In this document: positions 43,596-53,387 of the stretch, piece after piece
Numbering within the stretch: position 1 is the stretch's first letter
How the letters are laid out: the number at the start of each line of letters is the position of its first letter
From: Burkholderiales bacterium
GTDB taxonomy: Bacteria > Pseudomonadota > Gammaproteobacteria > Burkholderiales > Burkholderiaceae_E
Direction of reading: 5' to 3'
Assembly: GCA_026399835.1 (NCBI GenBank)
Contig: JAPLQE010000064.1
Coordinates: forward strand, 1 to 64,000
Length of the DNA: 64,000 nucleotides
The notes under the pieces: model-generated
What the model saw: only the letters and a program-made list of their open reading frames with translations
Databases searched by the model: none
What the model was told of the DNA's origin: nothing
Position numbers and translations under genes: made by a program

Positions 43596-45350
43596 ATGAC
43601 CGCAGCGATCGACTTCGAGACCGACGTCCTGATCGTCGGCTCCGGCCCCACCGGCGCGACCGCCGCGCTCGCCCTCGCCACCTGCGGCGTGCGCGTGCAC
43701 CTGGCGTCGAAGTGGAACTGGCTCGCCAGCACGCCCCGCGCGCACATCACCAACACCCGGGCGGTGGAGGTGCTGCGCGACCTCGGCGTGGAGGCCGAGG
43801 CCCGCAAGCACGCCACCCCCTGGGAATGGATGGGCGAGACGCTGTGGACGACGAGCTTCGCCGGTCCGGAGATCGCGCGGCTGCGCACCTGGGGCACCGG
43901 CGAGGAACGGGTCGGCGACTACCTGCAGCAGAGCCCGTGCCCCATGCTCGACATCCCGCAGACCTTCATGGAACCGGTGCTGGTCCACGAGGCGGCCTTG
44001 CGCGGCGCGTCGATCGCGATGAACACCGAGTACCTGTCGCACGAACAGGACGCCGACGGCGTGACGGTGGCGCTGCGCGACCGGCTCTCCGGTCGCGAGT
44101 ACGCGGTGCGCGCGAAGTACCTCGTGGGTGCCGACGGGGCGCGCTCGAAGATCGTCGAGGACATCGGCCTCGAGCTCGAGGGACACGTGGCGCGCGCCGG
44201 CACGCACTACACGCTGTTCAAGGCCGACCTGTCGCGCTACGTCGCGCACCGTCCGAGCATCCTGTACTGGATCGTCACGCCCGACGCGAGCTTCGGCGAG
44301 ATCGGCCAGGGCCTGCTGCGTGCGATCCGGCCCTGGAACCAGTGGATCGCGGGCTGGGGTTTCGACAAGGACGCGGGCGAGCCGCAGTACACCGAGGAGG
44401 AACTGGTGCGCCGCATCCGCATCCTGATCGGCGACGACAGCGTGCCGATCGAGATCGAGTCGCGGATGGTCTGGTACGTGAACCAGCAGTACGCGACGAC
44501 CTATTCGAAGGGCCGCGTGTTCTGCGGTGGCGATGCGGTGCACCGCCATCCGCCGTCGAGCGGGCTCGGCTCGAACACCTGCATCCAGGATGCCTTCAAC
44601 CTCGCCTGGAAACTCGCCTACGTGGTGAAGGGCTGGGCGGGTCCGGCGCTGCTGGCGTCGTATTCGCTCGAGCGGGCGCCGGTCGGCCGGCAGGTCGTGC
44701 TGCGCGCCAACCAGTCGCGGCTCGACTACGCGCCGCTCAACCGCGCGTTCCGCGACCTCGACGCGCCGAACCCGGTCGAGGCGGGGCTGGCGAAGCTCGC
44801 CGACCCGGGACCGGACGGCGTCGCGCGGCGTGCGGCGCTGGCCGAGGCGCTGCAGCTCAAGAACACCGAGTTCAACGCACTCGGCACCGAGACCAACCAG
44901 CGCTGCGTATCCGGCGCGGTGATCCCGGATGCGGACGGCGGCGACGAGGTGTGGGCGCGTGATCCGGGGCTGCATGCGCAGGCGACGACCCGCCCCGGCG
45001 CGAAGCTGCCGCATGTCTGGCTGGTGGGCTCGGACGGACGCCGGATCTCGACGCTCGACGTGGTCGGGCGGGGCCTGTTCACGCTGGTGACCGGGCTCGC
45101 GGGCAGGGCCTGGGTCGACGCGGCGCAGGCGCTCGGCGAGCCGGGCCTGCGGACCGTCGTGATCGGCGCGACGGGGGCGCTGGACGCGTACTACGCCTGG
45201 CACCGCGTCCGCGAGATCGACGAGGCGGGCGCGCTGCTGGTGCGGCCCGACGGCGTCGTCGCATGGCGGCACGCCGGCGCGCTCGGGGACGCGGCCGCGG
45301 CGCAGGCGCTGCTGAGCCGGGCGCTGGCGCGGGTGCTCGACCGGGGCTGA
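43596..45350 (+). CDS. FAD-dependent aromatic hydroxylase (2,4-dichlorophenol 6-monooxygenase/TfdB-like)
   Basis: Class A flavoprotein monooxygenase of 584 residues. Motifs are DVLIVGSGPTGATAALALA (FAD loop), YLVGADGARSKIVEDIG (NADPH/FAD Asp-Gly motif) and VFCGGDAVHRHPPSSGLGSN (second FAD motif with HPP). The ending includes a thioredoxin-like tail typical of the phenol-hydroxylase group (LVRPDGVVAWRHAG). TRAHITNTRAVEVLRDLG and YLQQSPCPMLDIPQ resemble TfdB. It should ortho-hydroxylate a phenolic substrate to a catechol. Likely controlled by the MhpR-like regulator. Confidence 0.9.
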   Translation: MTAAIDFETDVLIVGSGPTGATAALALATCGVRVHLASKWNWLASTPRAHITNTRAVEVLRDLGVEAEARKHATPWEWMGETLWTTSFAGPEIARLRTWGTGEERVGDYLQQSPCPMLDIPQTFMEPVLVHEAALRGASIAMNTEYLSHEQDADGVTVALRDRLSGREYAVRAKYLVGADGARSKIVEDIGLELEGHVARAGTHYTLFKADLSRYVAHRPSILYWIVTPDASFGEIGQGLLRAIRPWNQWIAGWGFDKDAGEPQYTEEELVRRIRILIGDDSVPIEIESRMVWYVNQQYATTYSKGRVFCGGDAVHRHPPSSGLGSNTCIQDAFNLAWKLAYVVKGWAGPALLASYSLERAPVGRQVVLRANQSRLDYAPLNRAFRDLDAPNPVEAGLAKLADPGPDGVARRAALAEALQLKNTEFNALGTETNQRCVSGAVIPDADGGDEVWARDPGLHAQATTRPGAKLPHVWLVGSDGRRISTLDVVGRGLFTLVTGLAGRAWVDAAQALGEPGLRTVVIGATGALDAYYAWHRVREIDEAGALLVRPDGVVAWRHAGALGDAAAAQALLSRALARVLDRG

Positions 45351-45472
45351 GCCGAGCGGTGCGGAGCCGAACCAGGCGAGGCCGGGCGCGGCCGGGCGAC
45401 GGCGGCACGTCGCGGGGGCGGCAGCGCGCCCGCGTGCAGCACCATCGACGCCCCCGCCCGCCCCGCCTCGCC

Positions 45473-46513
45473 ATGAAGATCGTCCGCATCGTCGAATCGA
45501 CCCGCCCCATCCAGTCCGACATCCGCAACGCGTACATCGACTTCTCGAAGATGACGCTGAGCGTCGTGGCCGTCGTGGCCGTCGTGGCCGTCGTGACCGA
45601 CGTGGTCCGCGACGGACGTCCGGTGGTCGGCTACGGCTTCAACTCGAACGGCCGCTACGGCCAGGGCCACCCGATCCGCGAGCGCTTCGTGCCGCGGCTG
45701 ATGGAGGCCGATCCGGCGAGCCTGCTCGACGACACCGGCACGAACCTCGATCCCCACCGGATCTGGGCGCGGATGATGACGAACGAGAAGCCCGGCGGCC
45801 ACGGCGAGCGCTCGGTCGCAGTCGGCACGATCGACATGGCGGTCTGGGACGCGGTCGCGAAGATCGCCGGGCAACCGCTGCACCAGCTGCTCGCCGAGCG
45901 CTACGGCGACGGCACGGCCGATCCGCGCGTGTTCGTGTATGCGGCCGGCGGCTACTACTACCCGGGCAAGGGCCTCGACGGGCTGCGCGAGGAGATGACG
46001 CGCTACCTCGAGCGCGGCTATTCGGTGGTGAAGATGAAGATCAGCGGCGCGACGCTCGGCGAGGACTGCGCGCGCATCGAGGCGGTGCTGGCGCTGCTCG
46101 GCGAGGTCTACGCGGGGCCGCTCGCCACCGGCGAGAACCTGTTTTCGATGCAGGCCGCCCGTAACCTGATCCGCTACGGCGGCATGCGGCCCGACCGCGA
46201 CTGGCTGCAGTTCGACTGCGCCCTCAGCTAGGGGCGGGTGGCGTACCTGCGCACGCTCGACATGCTGCGCGAGCACGGCTGGTCGCCGAAGCGCTGCGTG
46301 CCGCACGGCGGTCACCAGATGTCGCTCGCGATCGCCGCCGGCCTCGGGCTCGGCGGCAACGAGAGCTATCCGGACCTCTTCCAGCCCTACGGCGGCTTTC
46401 CGGACGGTGTGCGGGTGCAGGACGGCCATGTCGTGCTGCCCTCGCTGCCGGGCATCGGCTTCAAGGGCAAGGCCGACCGGATCTCGGTGATGCGCGCTCA
46501 GGTCCCGCAGTAG
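45473..46513 (+). pseudogene. tarD: D(-)-tartrate dehydratase, inactivated (enolase superfamily)
   Basis: Close to D(-)-tartrate dehydratase of Bradyrhizobium: RNAYIDFSKMTLS, GYGFNSNGRYGQGHPIRERF, MTNEKPGGHGERSVAVGTID, VYAAGGYYYPGKGL, YGGMRPDRDWLQFDCALS and HGGHQMSLAIAAGLGLGGNE. Three lesions are visible. First, a 9-bp tandem expansion inserts repeated VAV after MTLS. Second, RIEAVLALLGE joins VYAGPLATGENLF near 46105, omitting about 50 residues that carry the metal-binding VDANGRF and WYEE segments. Third, TAG at 46229-46231 replaces the Tyr codon after CALS. The downstream part stays in frame to 46513 and overlaps the convergent selO end by 16 bp. Confidence 0.85.
45563..45598 (+). repeat. 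9-bp tandem repeat inside the tartrate dehydratase pseudogene
   Basis: Three perfect GTCGTGGCC copies (45563-45589) and a fourth with one change (GTCGTGACC). The intact family has a single VAVVTDVV here, so the extra units look like a recent slippage expansion. Confidence 0.85.
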
Positions 46514-48030
46514 GTCCTGTAGCCGGCCGTCACCGCCGCCGGCGCGGGCTCGGCATAGGGCGCGAGCCCGGGCGCGTCGTCGTACGGCCGGCGGACCGCG
46601 TCGAGCAGCCGCTCGAAGGGCTCGAGCCGGCCGTCATCGGACGCCGCCTCGAGCGCATCCTCGACGCGGTGGTTGCGCGGAATCACGCGCGGATTCACCG
46701 CGTTCATGCGGGCCGCGCGCGCGGCGCCCTGCGGGCCGGCCGTCGCGGCGCCCGCGCCTGCGGCACCCGTCGCCCCCGCCTCGTCCTCCTCGGCGCACCG
46801 CGTCCGCCAGCGGGCGAGCCACACCCCGGGCGCCTGCGGCTCCGGGAACAGCGCACGCAGCGGCGCATCGTCGCCCGCCGCGGCCTCGCCCAGGCGCCGC
46901 CATGCGGAGGTGAAATCCACGTTTCCGGCGTGCAGCAGCGCGAGGAAGTCGGCCGCGAGCGCCTCGTCGGTCGGGTCGGGCCGCAGCAGCCCGAGCTTCG
47001 CGCGCCGGCCCGCGAGCAGTTCGGCCGCGTACCAGCCCGGGAACGCGTCGATCACCTCGGTGGCCTGAGCGATGGCGGCCTCGGCGGCGTCGCCCAGCAG
47101 CGGCAGCAGCGTCTCGGCCAGGCGCGCGAGGTTCCAGCGCGCGATCAGCGGCTGGTTCGACAGCGCATAGCGCCCGCCGCTGTCGATCGAGCTGAACACC
47201 GCACCCGGGTCGTAGGCTTCGACGAACGCGCACGGTCCGTAGTCGATCGTCTCGCCCGAGAGCGTCATGTTGTCGGTGTTCATCACGCCGTGGATGAAGC
47301 CGACGTTCATCCACTGCGCGATCAGCCGCGCCTGGCGTCGCGCGACCGCGCGCAGCAGGCCCGCATGGCGGTCCGGCGTGCCGACGAGCCCGGGATCGTG
47401 GCGCGCGAGGGTGTAGTCGGCGAGCATGCGCACCCGCGCCTCGTCGCCGCGGGCGGCGAAGAACTGGAAGGTACCGACGCGGATGTGGCTCGCGGCCACG
47501 CGGGTCAGCACCGCGCCGGGCAGCATGCCCGCCTCGCGCAGGACCGGCTCGCCGGTGGCCGCCACAGCGAGGGCGCGGGTGGTGGGGATGCCGAGCGCAT
47601 GCATCGCCTCGCCGATCAGCACCTCGCGCAGCATCGGGCCGACCGCAGCGCGGCCGTCGCCGCCGCGGGAGAACGGCGTGCGGCCCGATCCCTTGAAGGC
47701 GATGTCGCGCCGGCGCCCCTGCACATCGAGCACCTCGCCGAGCAGCAGCGCGCGACCGTCGCCGAGCTGCGGCGAGAAGCCGCCGAACTGGTGGCCGGCA
47801 TAGGCCTGCGCGACCGGCTCGGCGCCTTCGGGCACGGCGTTGCCGGCGAACAGCGCGGCACCGGCCGCGCCGTCGAGCGCGGCCGGATCGAGGCCGAGCT
47901 CGAGCGCGAGCGGACGGTTCAGGAACAGCAGCGCCGGCTCCGGGGCGAGCGCCGGCTTCCAGGGCACGGAGAAGCCCTCGAGCTCGCGGGCGTAGGTGTT
48001 GTCGAAGCGCAGGGCGGGGATCGGGTCCAT
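46498..48030 (-). CDS. selO: SelO/YdiU-family protein adenylyltransferase (AMPylator)
   Basis: Pseudokinase-fold enzyme of 510 residues that transfers AMP to protein hydroxyls. Visible are [59 protein letters not shown], and the catalytic/metal segment [20 protein letters not shown]. It ends YRTYCGT: the redox Cys three residues from the end is TGC-encoded, as in most bacteria, not selenocysteine. The family answers oxidative stress. A low-complexity Ala/Gly insertion (about residues 415-440) is unusual. Confidence 0.93.
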   Translation of the reverse strand: MDPIPALRFDNTYARELEGFSVPWKPALAPEPALLFLNRPLALELGLDPAALDGAAGAALFAGNAVPEGAEPVAQAYAGHQFGGFSPQLGDGRALLLGEVLDVQGRRRDIAFKGSGRTPFSRGGDGRAAVGPMLREVLIGEAMHALGIPTTRALAVAATGEPVLREAGMLPGAVLTRVAASHIRVGTFQFFAARGDEARVRMLADYTLARHDPGLVGTPDRHAGLLRAVARRQARLIAQWMNVGFIHGVMNTDNMTLSGETIDYGPCAFVEAYDPGAVFSSIDSGGRYALSNQPLIARWNLARLAETLLPLLGDAAEAAIAQATEVIDAFPGWYAAELLAGRRAKLGLLRPDPTDEALAADFLALLHAGNVDFTSAWRRLGEAAAGDDAPLRALFPEPQAPGVWLARWRTRCAEEDEAGATGAAGAGAATAGPQGAARAARMNAVNPRVIPRNHRVEDALEAASDDGRLEPFERLLDAVRRPYDDAPGLAPYAEPAPAAVTAGYRTYCGT

Positions 48031-48120
48031 CGTCGGATCGTATCGCGCCCGCAGGGCCGGGCCCGCGGTACCCGCAATCCGCCCGCGGCGCGGCCCAGCG
48101 GGGGCCGCACCGAGCGGCGA

Positions 48121-49806
48121 TCAGCCGGCGCCGCGTCCGAGCGCGGCGTCGCGGATGTGCCGCTTGAGGATCTTGCCGGACGGCGTGCGCGGCAGCGGCT
48201 CGGCCGACTTCACGATGTAGCGCGGCACTTCGAAGCCCGCCAGCCGCTCGGCCAGGAAGGCGCGCAGCGCCTCGACCTCGAGCGTGGCGTCGCAGTACAC
48301 CGTCGCGCCGACCTCCTCGCCCAGCCGCTCGTCCGGCACGGCGTAGACCGCGGCCTCGTGCACCGCGGGATGCTGCAGCAGCGCCGCCTCGACCTGGCCG
48401 CAGCCGATGTTCTCGCCGCCGCGGATGATCAGGTCCTTGATGCGGTCGACGATGAACACGAAGCCCTCGTCGTCGAGGTAGGCCATGTCGCCGGTGCGGA
48501 ACCAGCCGCCGTCGGCGAACACCTCGGCGTCGACCTCGGGGCGCCGCCAGTAGCCGCGGAACAGCGAAGCGCCGCGCACCTGCAGCTCGCCGCGTCCGCC
48601 CGCCGGCAGCGGCGCGCCCTGCTCGTCGACCACCCGCAGGTCGAGCACCAGCGCGCTGCGCCCTGAGCTCTCGGGGCGCGTCAGGTAGTCCTCGCCGCCG
48701 ATGCCCGCGCCGATCGCGAAGGTCTCGGTCATGCCCCAGCCGGTGATCGGCATCGCGTTGGCGAGCGTCGCGTCGATGCGGCGCACCTGCTCGGGCGCGC
48801 GCGGCGCGCCGCCCCCGCCGAGCGACAGCAGCGTGCCCAGGTCGTGGCGCCCCTCGGCCGCGATCCGCAACAGGTCGCCGGTGACCGCGGCAGGCCCCAC
48901 CAGCGAGGTGAGGCGCTCGCGCTCGATCAGCGCGGCCGCCACCTCCGGGTCCCAGCGGTGCATCGCGACCAGCCGTCGCTGCAGCCGGAACGAGGCGAGG
49001 TAGGACGCGGCCAGGCCGGTCACGTGGAAGAGCGGCACCGCGAGCAGCGTGCCCTGCACCGACGGATCGCCGCCGGCCTCGATGCCCGCCACGCGCTCGC
49101 CGACCAGGCGGTCGAGCTCCCAGGACAGCAGCGCCGACAGGATGTTGCGATGGGTCGAGACCACGCCCTTCGGATGCCCGGTGGAACCCGAGGTGTAGAG
49201 GATCGTGGCCGCGTCGTCCGGGTCGATGTCGGCCGCGGGCATCGGCACCTCGCCCGCCGCTTCGGTCAGCGCCGACAGCGCGCGCACGCCCGGAGCGAGC
49301 GCCGCGGCGCGGACCGCGAGCACCGTCAGCCCGGGCAGCGGGCCGCAGCGCGCGAGCCGCTCCAGGCGCTCGGTGTCGGCGAGCAGCACCCGCGCCGCGC
49401 AGTCGCGCAGCCCGAAGGCCATCTCCTCGGCCTGCCAGTGCGCGTTCATCGCGACCGCGATCGCGCCGATCGAGAGGATCGCGTTGAAGGCGAGCATCCA
49501 CTCGAGGTGGTTGCGCATCGAGATCGCGACGCGGTCGCCGGGCCGCACACCGCAGTCGTGCACCAGCACGTGGCCGATCCTCGAGGCCGCGGTCCAGGCC
49601 TGGCCATAGGTGAGACGCTCGTCGCCGTGGACGAGGAAGGGCCGCTCGGTCGCGGTCGCTTCGAACAGCGCGCGCAGCGAGCGCGGCGCGTTGCGGAACA
49701 GCCTCGTGCGGCGTCCGCCGGCCACGCCGTCGACCAGCTCGTACGGCTCGCCCGGCGCGGTGACCGCCCGGATGGCCTCGGCCCGGGTCATCGTGCTGCA
49801 CGTCAT
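48121..49806 (-). CDS. AMP-dependent acyl-CoA synthetase/ligase (ANL superfamily)
   Basis: Adenylate-forming ligase of 561 residues. The P-loop-like motif is ILYTSGSTGHPKGVV, the aromatic/TE motif GWGMTE, then GWFRTGDMAYLDDEG, the hinge VDRIKDLIIRGGENIG, and the catalytic Lys in PRTPSGKILKRH. It activates a carboxylic acid to an acyl-CoA; substrate not deducible. The ATG at 49806 (MTCSTMTRAEA) is used. It lies 90 bp upstream of selO on the same strand. Confidence 0.92.
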   Translation of the reverse strand: MTCSTMTRAEAIRAVTAPGEPYELVDGVAGGRRTRLFRNAPRSLRALFEATATERPFLVHGDERLTYGQAWTAASRIGHVLVHDCGVRPGDRVAISMRNHLEWMLAFNAILSIGAIAVAMNAHWQAEEMAFGLRDCAARVLLADTERLERLARCGPLPGLTVLAVRAAALAPGVRALSALTEAAGEVPMPAADIDPDDAATILYTSGSTGHPKGVVSTHRNILSALLSWELDRLVGERVAGIEAGGDPSVQGTLLAVPLFHVTGLAASYLASFRLQRRLVAMHRWDPEVAAALIERERLTSLVGPAAVTGDLLRIAAEGRHDLGTLLSLGGGGAPRAPEQVRRIDATLANAMPITGWGMTETFAIGAGIGGEDYLTRPESSGRSALVLDLRVVDEQGAPLPAGGRGELQVRGASLFRGYWRRPEVDAEVFADGGWFRTGDMAYLDDEGFVFIVDRIKDLIIRGGENIGCGQVEAALLQHPAVHEAAVYAVPDERLGEEVGATVYCDATLEVEALRAFLAERLAGFEVPRYIVKSAEPLPRTPSGKILKRHIRDAALGRGAG

Positions 49807-49920
49807 GGGGTGCGTCTCCGTCGCCCGGCGGGCTGCCGGTCGGCGCAGCCTACGGAATGCGGGCGGGGATGCAAAGCGGGCGGACGGGAAACCGGACCCT
49901 GCCCCATGCTCTAATCGCGC

Positions 49921-50760
49921 ATGCCCGGCAGCGCCCCCCCCTCCGCCCGCACCCTGCGCCACGTCGCCTTCGACACCGAGACCACCGGCTTCTCGGGCGC
50001 CCGCGTGATCGAGCTCGCCGCCGTCGAGTTCGACCCGGCGAGCGGCGAGCCGATCGCCCGCTTCCACACCTACCTCGACCCGCAGGGCACGCCGGTCGAG
50101 GCGGGCGCGCTGTCGGTGCACGGGCTGTCGGACGACTTCCTGCGCGGCAAGCCGCGCTTCGCCGACGTGGCCGATGCGTTCACCGGCTTCGTCTCGGGCG
50201 CGCGGCTCTACGCGCACAACGCGCCCTTCGACCGCCGCATGCTCGACGCCGAGCTCGCCCGCATCGAGCAGCCCGGGCTCGAGGGCCACGTCGCCGGCAT
50301 CGTCTGCACGCTCGCGCTCGCCAACCGGGGCCTCGCCCACCTGCCGAAAAAGAAGCTCGACGACCTGTGCGACCACTTCGCCGTCGACCGCAGCGCGCGC
50401 AGCCTGCATGGCGCGATGATCGACTGCGAGCTGCTCGCGCTGGTCGCGGTGCGCATGGGCGCGACGGCGGCGGGCACCGCGCTGTCGGGACGGCGCGCGC
50501 CCGCCGCGCCGCGCCCCGCGGCGCAGGCGGACCCGGACGGCCGCATCGGCTGGCGGGCCGGCGGCCCGTGGCTGGGCGACGAGCGCGAGGCGCTGGTGGC
50601 GGGATGGCGGCGCCGCGAGCCGATCGCGGCACTGGTGGCGCGCCACGGCCGCACGCCGAGGGCGATCGTCATGCAGCTGCAGCGCCTGGGCGAGATCGAC
50701 GAAGCGCGCGCCGAATCGCTGCTGGCGGCGGCGGGCGGCGGCGGCCTGCCGCGGTATTGA
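49921..50760 (+). CDS. DnaQ-like 3'-5' exonuclease (DEDDh)
   Basis: Protein of 279 residues. The exonuclease motifs are FDTETTGF (Exo I, Asp/Glu), AHNAPFDRRML (Exo II) and LHGAMIDCELLA (Exo III His and Asp), as in polymerase III epsilon and its paralogues. The C-terminal 80 residues add a small helical domain (EREALVAGWRRREPIAALVA, RTPRAIVMQLQRLGEID), like HTH-type extensions seen in some betaproteobacterial members. Whether it is the replicative epsilon subunit or an accessory nuclease is unclear; the extension favours the latter. Confidence 0.88.
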   Translation: MPGSAPPSARTLRHVAFDTETTGFSGARVIELAAVEFDPASGEPIARFHTYLDPQGTPVEAGALSVHGLSDDFLRGKPRFADVADAFTGFVSGARLYAHNAPFDRRMLDAELARIEQPGLEGHVAGIVCTLALANRGLAHLPKKKLDDLCDHFAVDRSARSLHGAMIDCELLALVAVRMGATAAGTALSGRRAPAAPRPAAQADPDGRIGWRAGGPWLGDEREALVAGWRRREPIAALVARHGRTPRAIVMQLQRLGEIDEARAESLLAAAGGGGLPRY

Positions 50761-50785
50761 CGTCAGGCCGCGACCGCCCCCGCGA

Positions 50786-51667
50786 TCAGCGCCGCTTCGA
50801 GGCCAGCAGCGACACCAGCTCCGGCACCAGCGCCTGCGCGCCGCCGCGCGCGACGCCCTCGCGGAAGGTCGCCGCCACCGCCTCGGCGATCGTGCGCTCG
50901 GCACCCGCGTTGCCGGCCATCTCGGTGTAGTACGTCAAGTCCTTGAGCGCGTTCGACATCACGAACTGCAGGTTCGACGCGTCGCGCGTCGTCATGTAGG
51001 GCGTGAGGCGCTCGAGCGCCGCACCGCCCCCGCCGCCCTTGGCCAGCACGTCGACCAGCACGCCGGGCGCGATGCCCGCGGCCTCGGACAGCGCCGCCGC
51101 CTCGGCGATCAGCGCGATCGAGCCGAGCGACACGTAGTTGTGCAGCAGCTTCATCCGGTGGCCCGCGCCGACCGGCCCGACGTGGGTGATGTTCTCGGCG
51201 AAGCAGGCGAGGATCGGGCGCAGCGTCTCGAACAGCGCTGCCTCGCCGCCCACCAGCAGGTTCAGCCGCCCCTCGCGGGCCTGCTTCGGCAGCCGCGTCA
51301 TCGGCGCGTCGACGAAGCGCCCGCCCGCCGCCTGCACCGCCTGCGCCATCTTCACCGTGGACTCGGGAATCGCGGTCGAGCAGTCGACGACGATCGTGCC
51401 CGGGCGCAGCCCGGCGAGCACGCCGTCGGCGCCGGTCAGCACCGCCTCGACCTGCGGGCTGCCGGTCACGCACAGGATCACCACCTCGCTGTCGGCAGCG
51501 ACCGCCGCGCCCGTCGTGCGCGTCGTCACGCCGAGCGCGAGCAGCTCGTCGAGCGGCTGGTTGCCCGCGTGCTCGAGCACCGCGAGCGGATGCCCCTTGC
51601 TCGCGAGGTTGTACGCGATGCCGTGGCCCATCAGGCCGATGCCGATCATGCCGATGCGTTGCTTCAT
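50786..51667 (-). CDS. NAD(P)-dependent beta-hydroxyacid dehydrogenase family protein
   Basis: Protein of 293 residues of the 3-hydroxyisobutyrate/tartronate semialdehyde reductase family. The Rossmann loop is IGMIGIGLMGHGIAYNL, the substrate-binding motif DAPMTRLPKQAREG replaces the common DAPVSGG, and the catalytic Lys is in GAGHRMKLLHNY. The altered substrate loop suggests a non-standard substrate. It is last in a three-gene minus-strand operon, 16 bp after the deacylase gene. Confidence 0.88.
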   Translation of the reverse strand: MKQRIGMIGIGLMGHGIAYNLASKGHPLAVLEHAGNQPLDELLALGVTTRTTGAAVAADSEVVILCVTGSPQVEAVLTGADGVLAGLRPGTIVVDCSTAIPESTVKMAQAVQAAGGRFVDAPMTRLPKQAREGRLNLLVGGEAALFETLRPILACFAENITHVGPVGAGHRMKLLHNYVSLGSIALIAEAAALSEAAGIAPGVLVDVLAKGGGGGAALERLTPYMTTRDASNLQFVMSNALKDLTYYTEMAGNAGAERTIAEAVAATFREGVARGGAQALVPELVSLLASKRR

Positions 51668-51683
51668 GTCGTGTCGCTCCGGT

Positions 51684-53387
51684 TCAGGCCGCGAATTCGG
51701 TCAGCAGGCGACCGGCGCGCGGCGCCTCCGGCAGCAGCCCGCCGGCGTCGGCCACGCGCCGTCCGTTCACCCATACGCCGTGCACGCCGAGCGCGGCGGT
51801 GTCGAGCCGCGGCGCGCCGCCCGGCAGATCGAACACACGGCGCTTCGGGCCGCGCCCGACCGTCGACGGATCGAAGAGCAGCAGGTCCGCGGCCAGACCC
51901 TCGCGGATCGTGCCGCGGTCGGTCATGCCGAAGATCGACGCCGGCTGCGAGGTCAGGCGACGCACCGCGTCGGACAGTCCCATCACGCCGAGCTCGCGCG
52001 CCCAGTGGCCCATCAGGTGCAGGCCGAAGCCGGCGTCGTTGAAGAAGGTCAGGTGCGCGCCCGCGTCCGACAGCGAGACCAGGCTGTGCGGATGGGTGAG
52101 CATCCGGCCGACCGCCGCCTCGTCGCTGTTGAGCAGCATCGCGGTGAACACGGTCTTCAGGTCCTCGGCGAGCGCGAGGTCGAGGAACACGTCGAGCGGG
52201 TCGCGGCCCTGCTCGCCGGCGATCTCGGCGATCGAGCGCTGCTCGAGCGCGGCGTGCGCGGGGTCGGCGACCTCGGTCACCTGCACCTTGCCCCACTCGC
52301 CGTTGAAGAGCCGGAAGGTGGCGGGCGCGGCGATCTCGGTGCGCACCGCGGCGCGGAACGCCGGGTCGCCCAGCACCGCCTTCAGCGCCTCGCCGCTGAC
52401 GCCCAGCGCCGGCCGCCAGGCGGCCAGCCCCTCGACCGGATACGGCGAGGCCAGCGTGAAGTCCATCGACAGCGGGCAGCAGGACACCTGGCCGACCAGC
52501 CGCCGGCCGCGCTCGTTGGCGGCGGTGATCGCATCGAGGTCGCGGAACACCGCCTGCGGGTTGGTGCCGTTGTGCAGCAGCGCGGCGACCATCACCGGCC
52601 GGCCCGAGTCGGCCGACAGCGACTCGAGGAAGGGCATCGGCATCTGGCCGCCCTTGGTGACCATGTAGACGCCGCGGCCGCCCTCGCCCATCGCCATCGT
52701 CAGCGCGTGCATCTCGGCGTCGCTCGCCAGCCGAGAGGGCATCGGCGTGCCGCCCTCGCCGTTGTGCGCGGGGCTGGTGCTGCTCGCGAAGCCGACCGCG
52801 CCCGCGGCCATCGCCTCGCGCACCACCTGCGCCATCGCGGCGATCTCGGCGTCGGTGGCGGCGCGCGCGGTCGCGTCCGCCCCCATCACCCAGGTGCGCA
52901 CCGACGAGTGGCCGACGTAGGCGGCGAGGTTGACCACGCTGCCCCGGCGGCGCAGCAGGTCGAGGTACTCCGGGAAGGTCTCGAAGCTCCAGTCGATGCC
53001 CTGGCGCAGGACGTCCAGCGACATGCCCTCGACCTGCACGAGGTTGCGCATCGTGATGTCGCGGTCCTGCGGCCGGCAGGGGGCGATGGTGAAGCCGCAG
53101 TTGCCGATCACAGCGGTGGTCACGCCGAGCGCCGGCGACGGGCGCACGGTCGCGTCCCAGGTGACCTGGGCGTCGAAGTGGGTGTGGCTGTCGATGATGC
53201 CGGGCATCAGCGCGAGGCCGGCGGCATCGACGAGCTCGGCGCCATGCGCGGGCAGGTCGGTGCCGACGGCGGCGATCAGGCCGCCGCGCACCAGGACGTC
53301 GCGCACGGCGGGCTCGGCGCCGGTGCCGTCGAAGACGAGGGCCTGGCGGATCAGGAGATCGGGGGAAGCGGTCATGTTCGTGCTCAT
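51684..53387 (-). CDS. N-acyl-D-amino-acid deacylase family amidohydrolase
   Basis: Amidohydrolase of 567 residues. The metal site starts with GIIDSHTHFDAQVTWD; GNCGFTIAPCRP and SDAGAHLTFFNDAGFG fit the D-aminoacylase branch. The C-terminal beta part carries TDRGTIREGLAADLLLFDP. It would remove acyl groups from D-amino acids or act on related amides. The ATG at 53387 overlaps the upstream stop (ATGA), so translation is probably coupled. Flanked on both sides by beta-hydroxyacid dehydrogenases, suggesting a short catabolic route. Confidence 0.9.
   Translation of the reverse strand: MSTNMTASPDLLIRQALVFDGTGAEPAVRDVLVRGGLIAAVGTDLPAHGAELVDAAGLALMPGIIDSHTHFDAQVTWDATVRPSPALGVTTAVIGNCGFTIAPCRPQDRDITMRNLVQVEGMSLDVLRQGIDWSFETFPEYLDLLRRRGSVVNLAAYVGHSSVRTWVMGADATARAATDAEIAAMAQVVREAMAAGAVGFASSTSPAHNGEGGTPMPSRLASDAEMHALTMAMGEGGRGVYMVTKGGQMPMPFLESLSADSGRPVMVAALLHNGTNPQAVFRDLDAITAANERGRRLVGQVSCCPLSMDFTLASPYPVEGLAAWRPALGVSGEALKAVLGDPAFRAAVRTEIAAPATFRLFNGEWGKVQVTEVADPAHAALEQRSIAEIAGEQGRDPLDVFLDLALAEDLKTVFTAMLLNSDEAAVGRMLTHPHSLVSLSDAGAHLTFFNDAGFGLHLMGHWARELGVMGLSDAVRRLTSQPASIFGMTDRGTIREGLAADLLLFDPSTVGRGPKRRVFDLPGGAPRLDTAALGVHGVWVNGRRVADAGGLLPEAPRAGRLLTEFAA

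Noticed and set aside
46229-46231. TAG in the tartrate dehydratase as a recoded codon
   Set aside because: It replaces a conserved Tyr codon by one base and the gene also lacks its metal-binding block, so it is a decayed gene.
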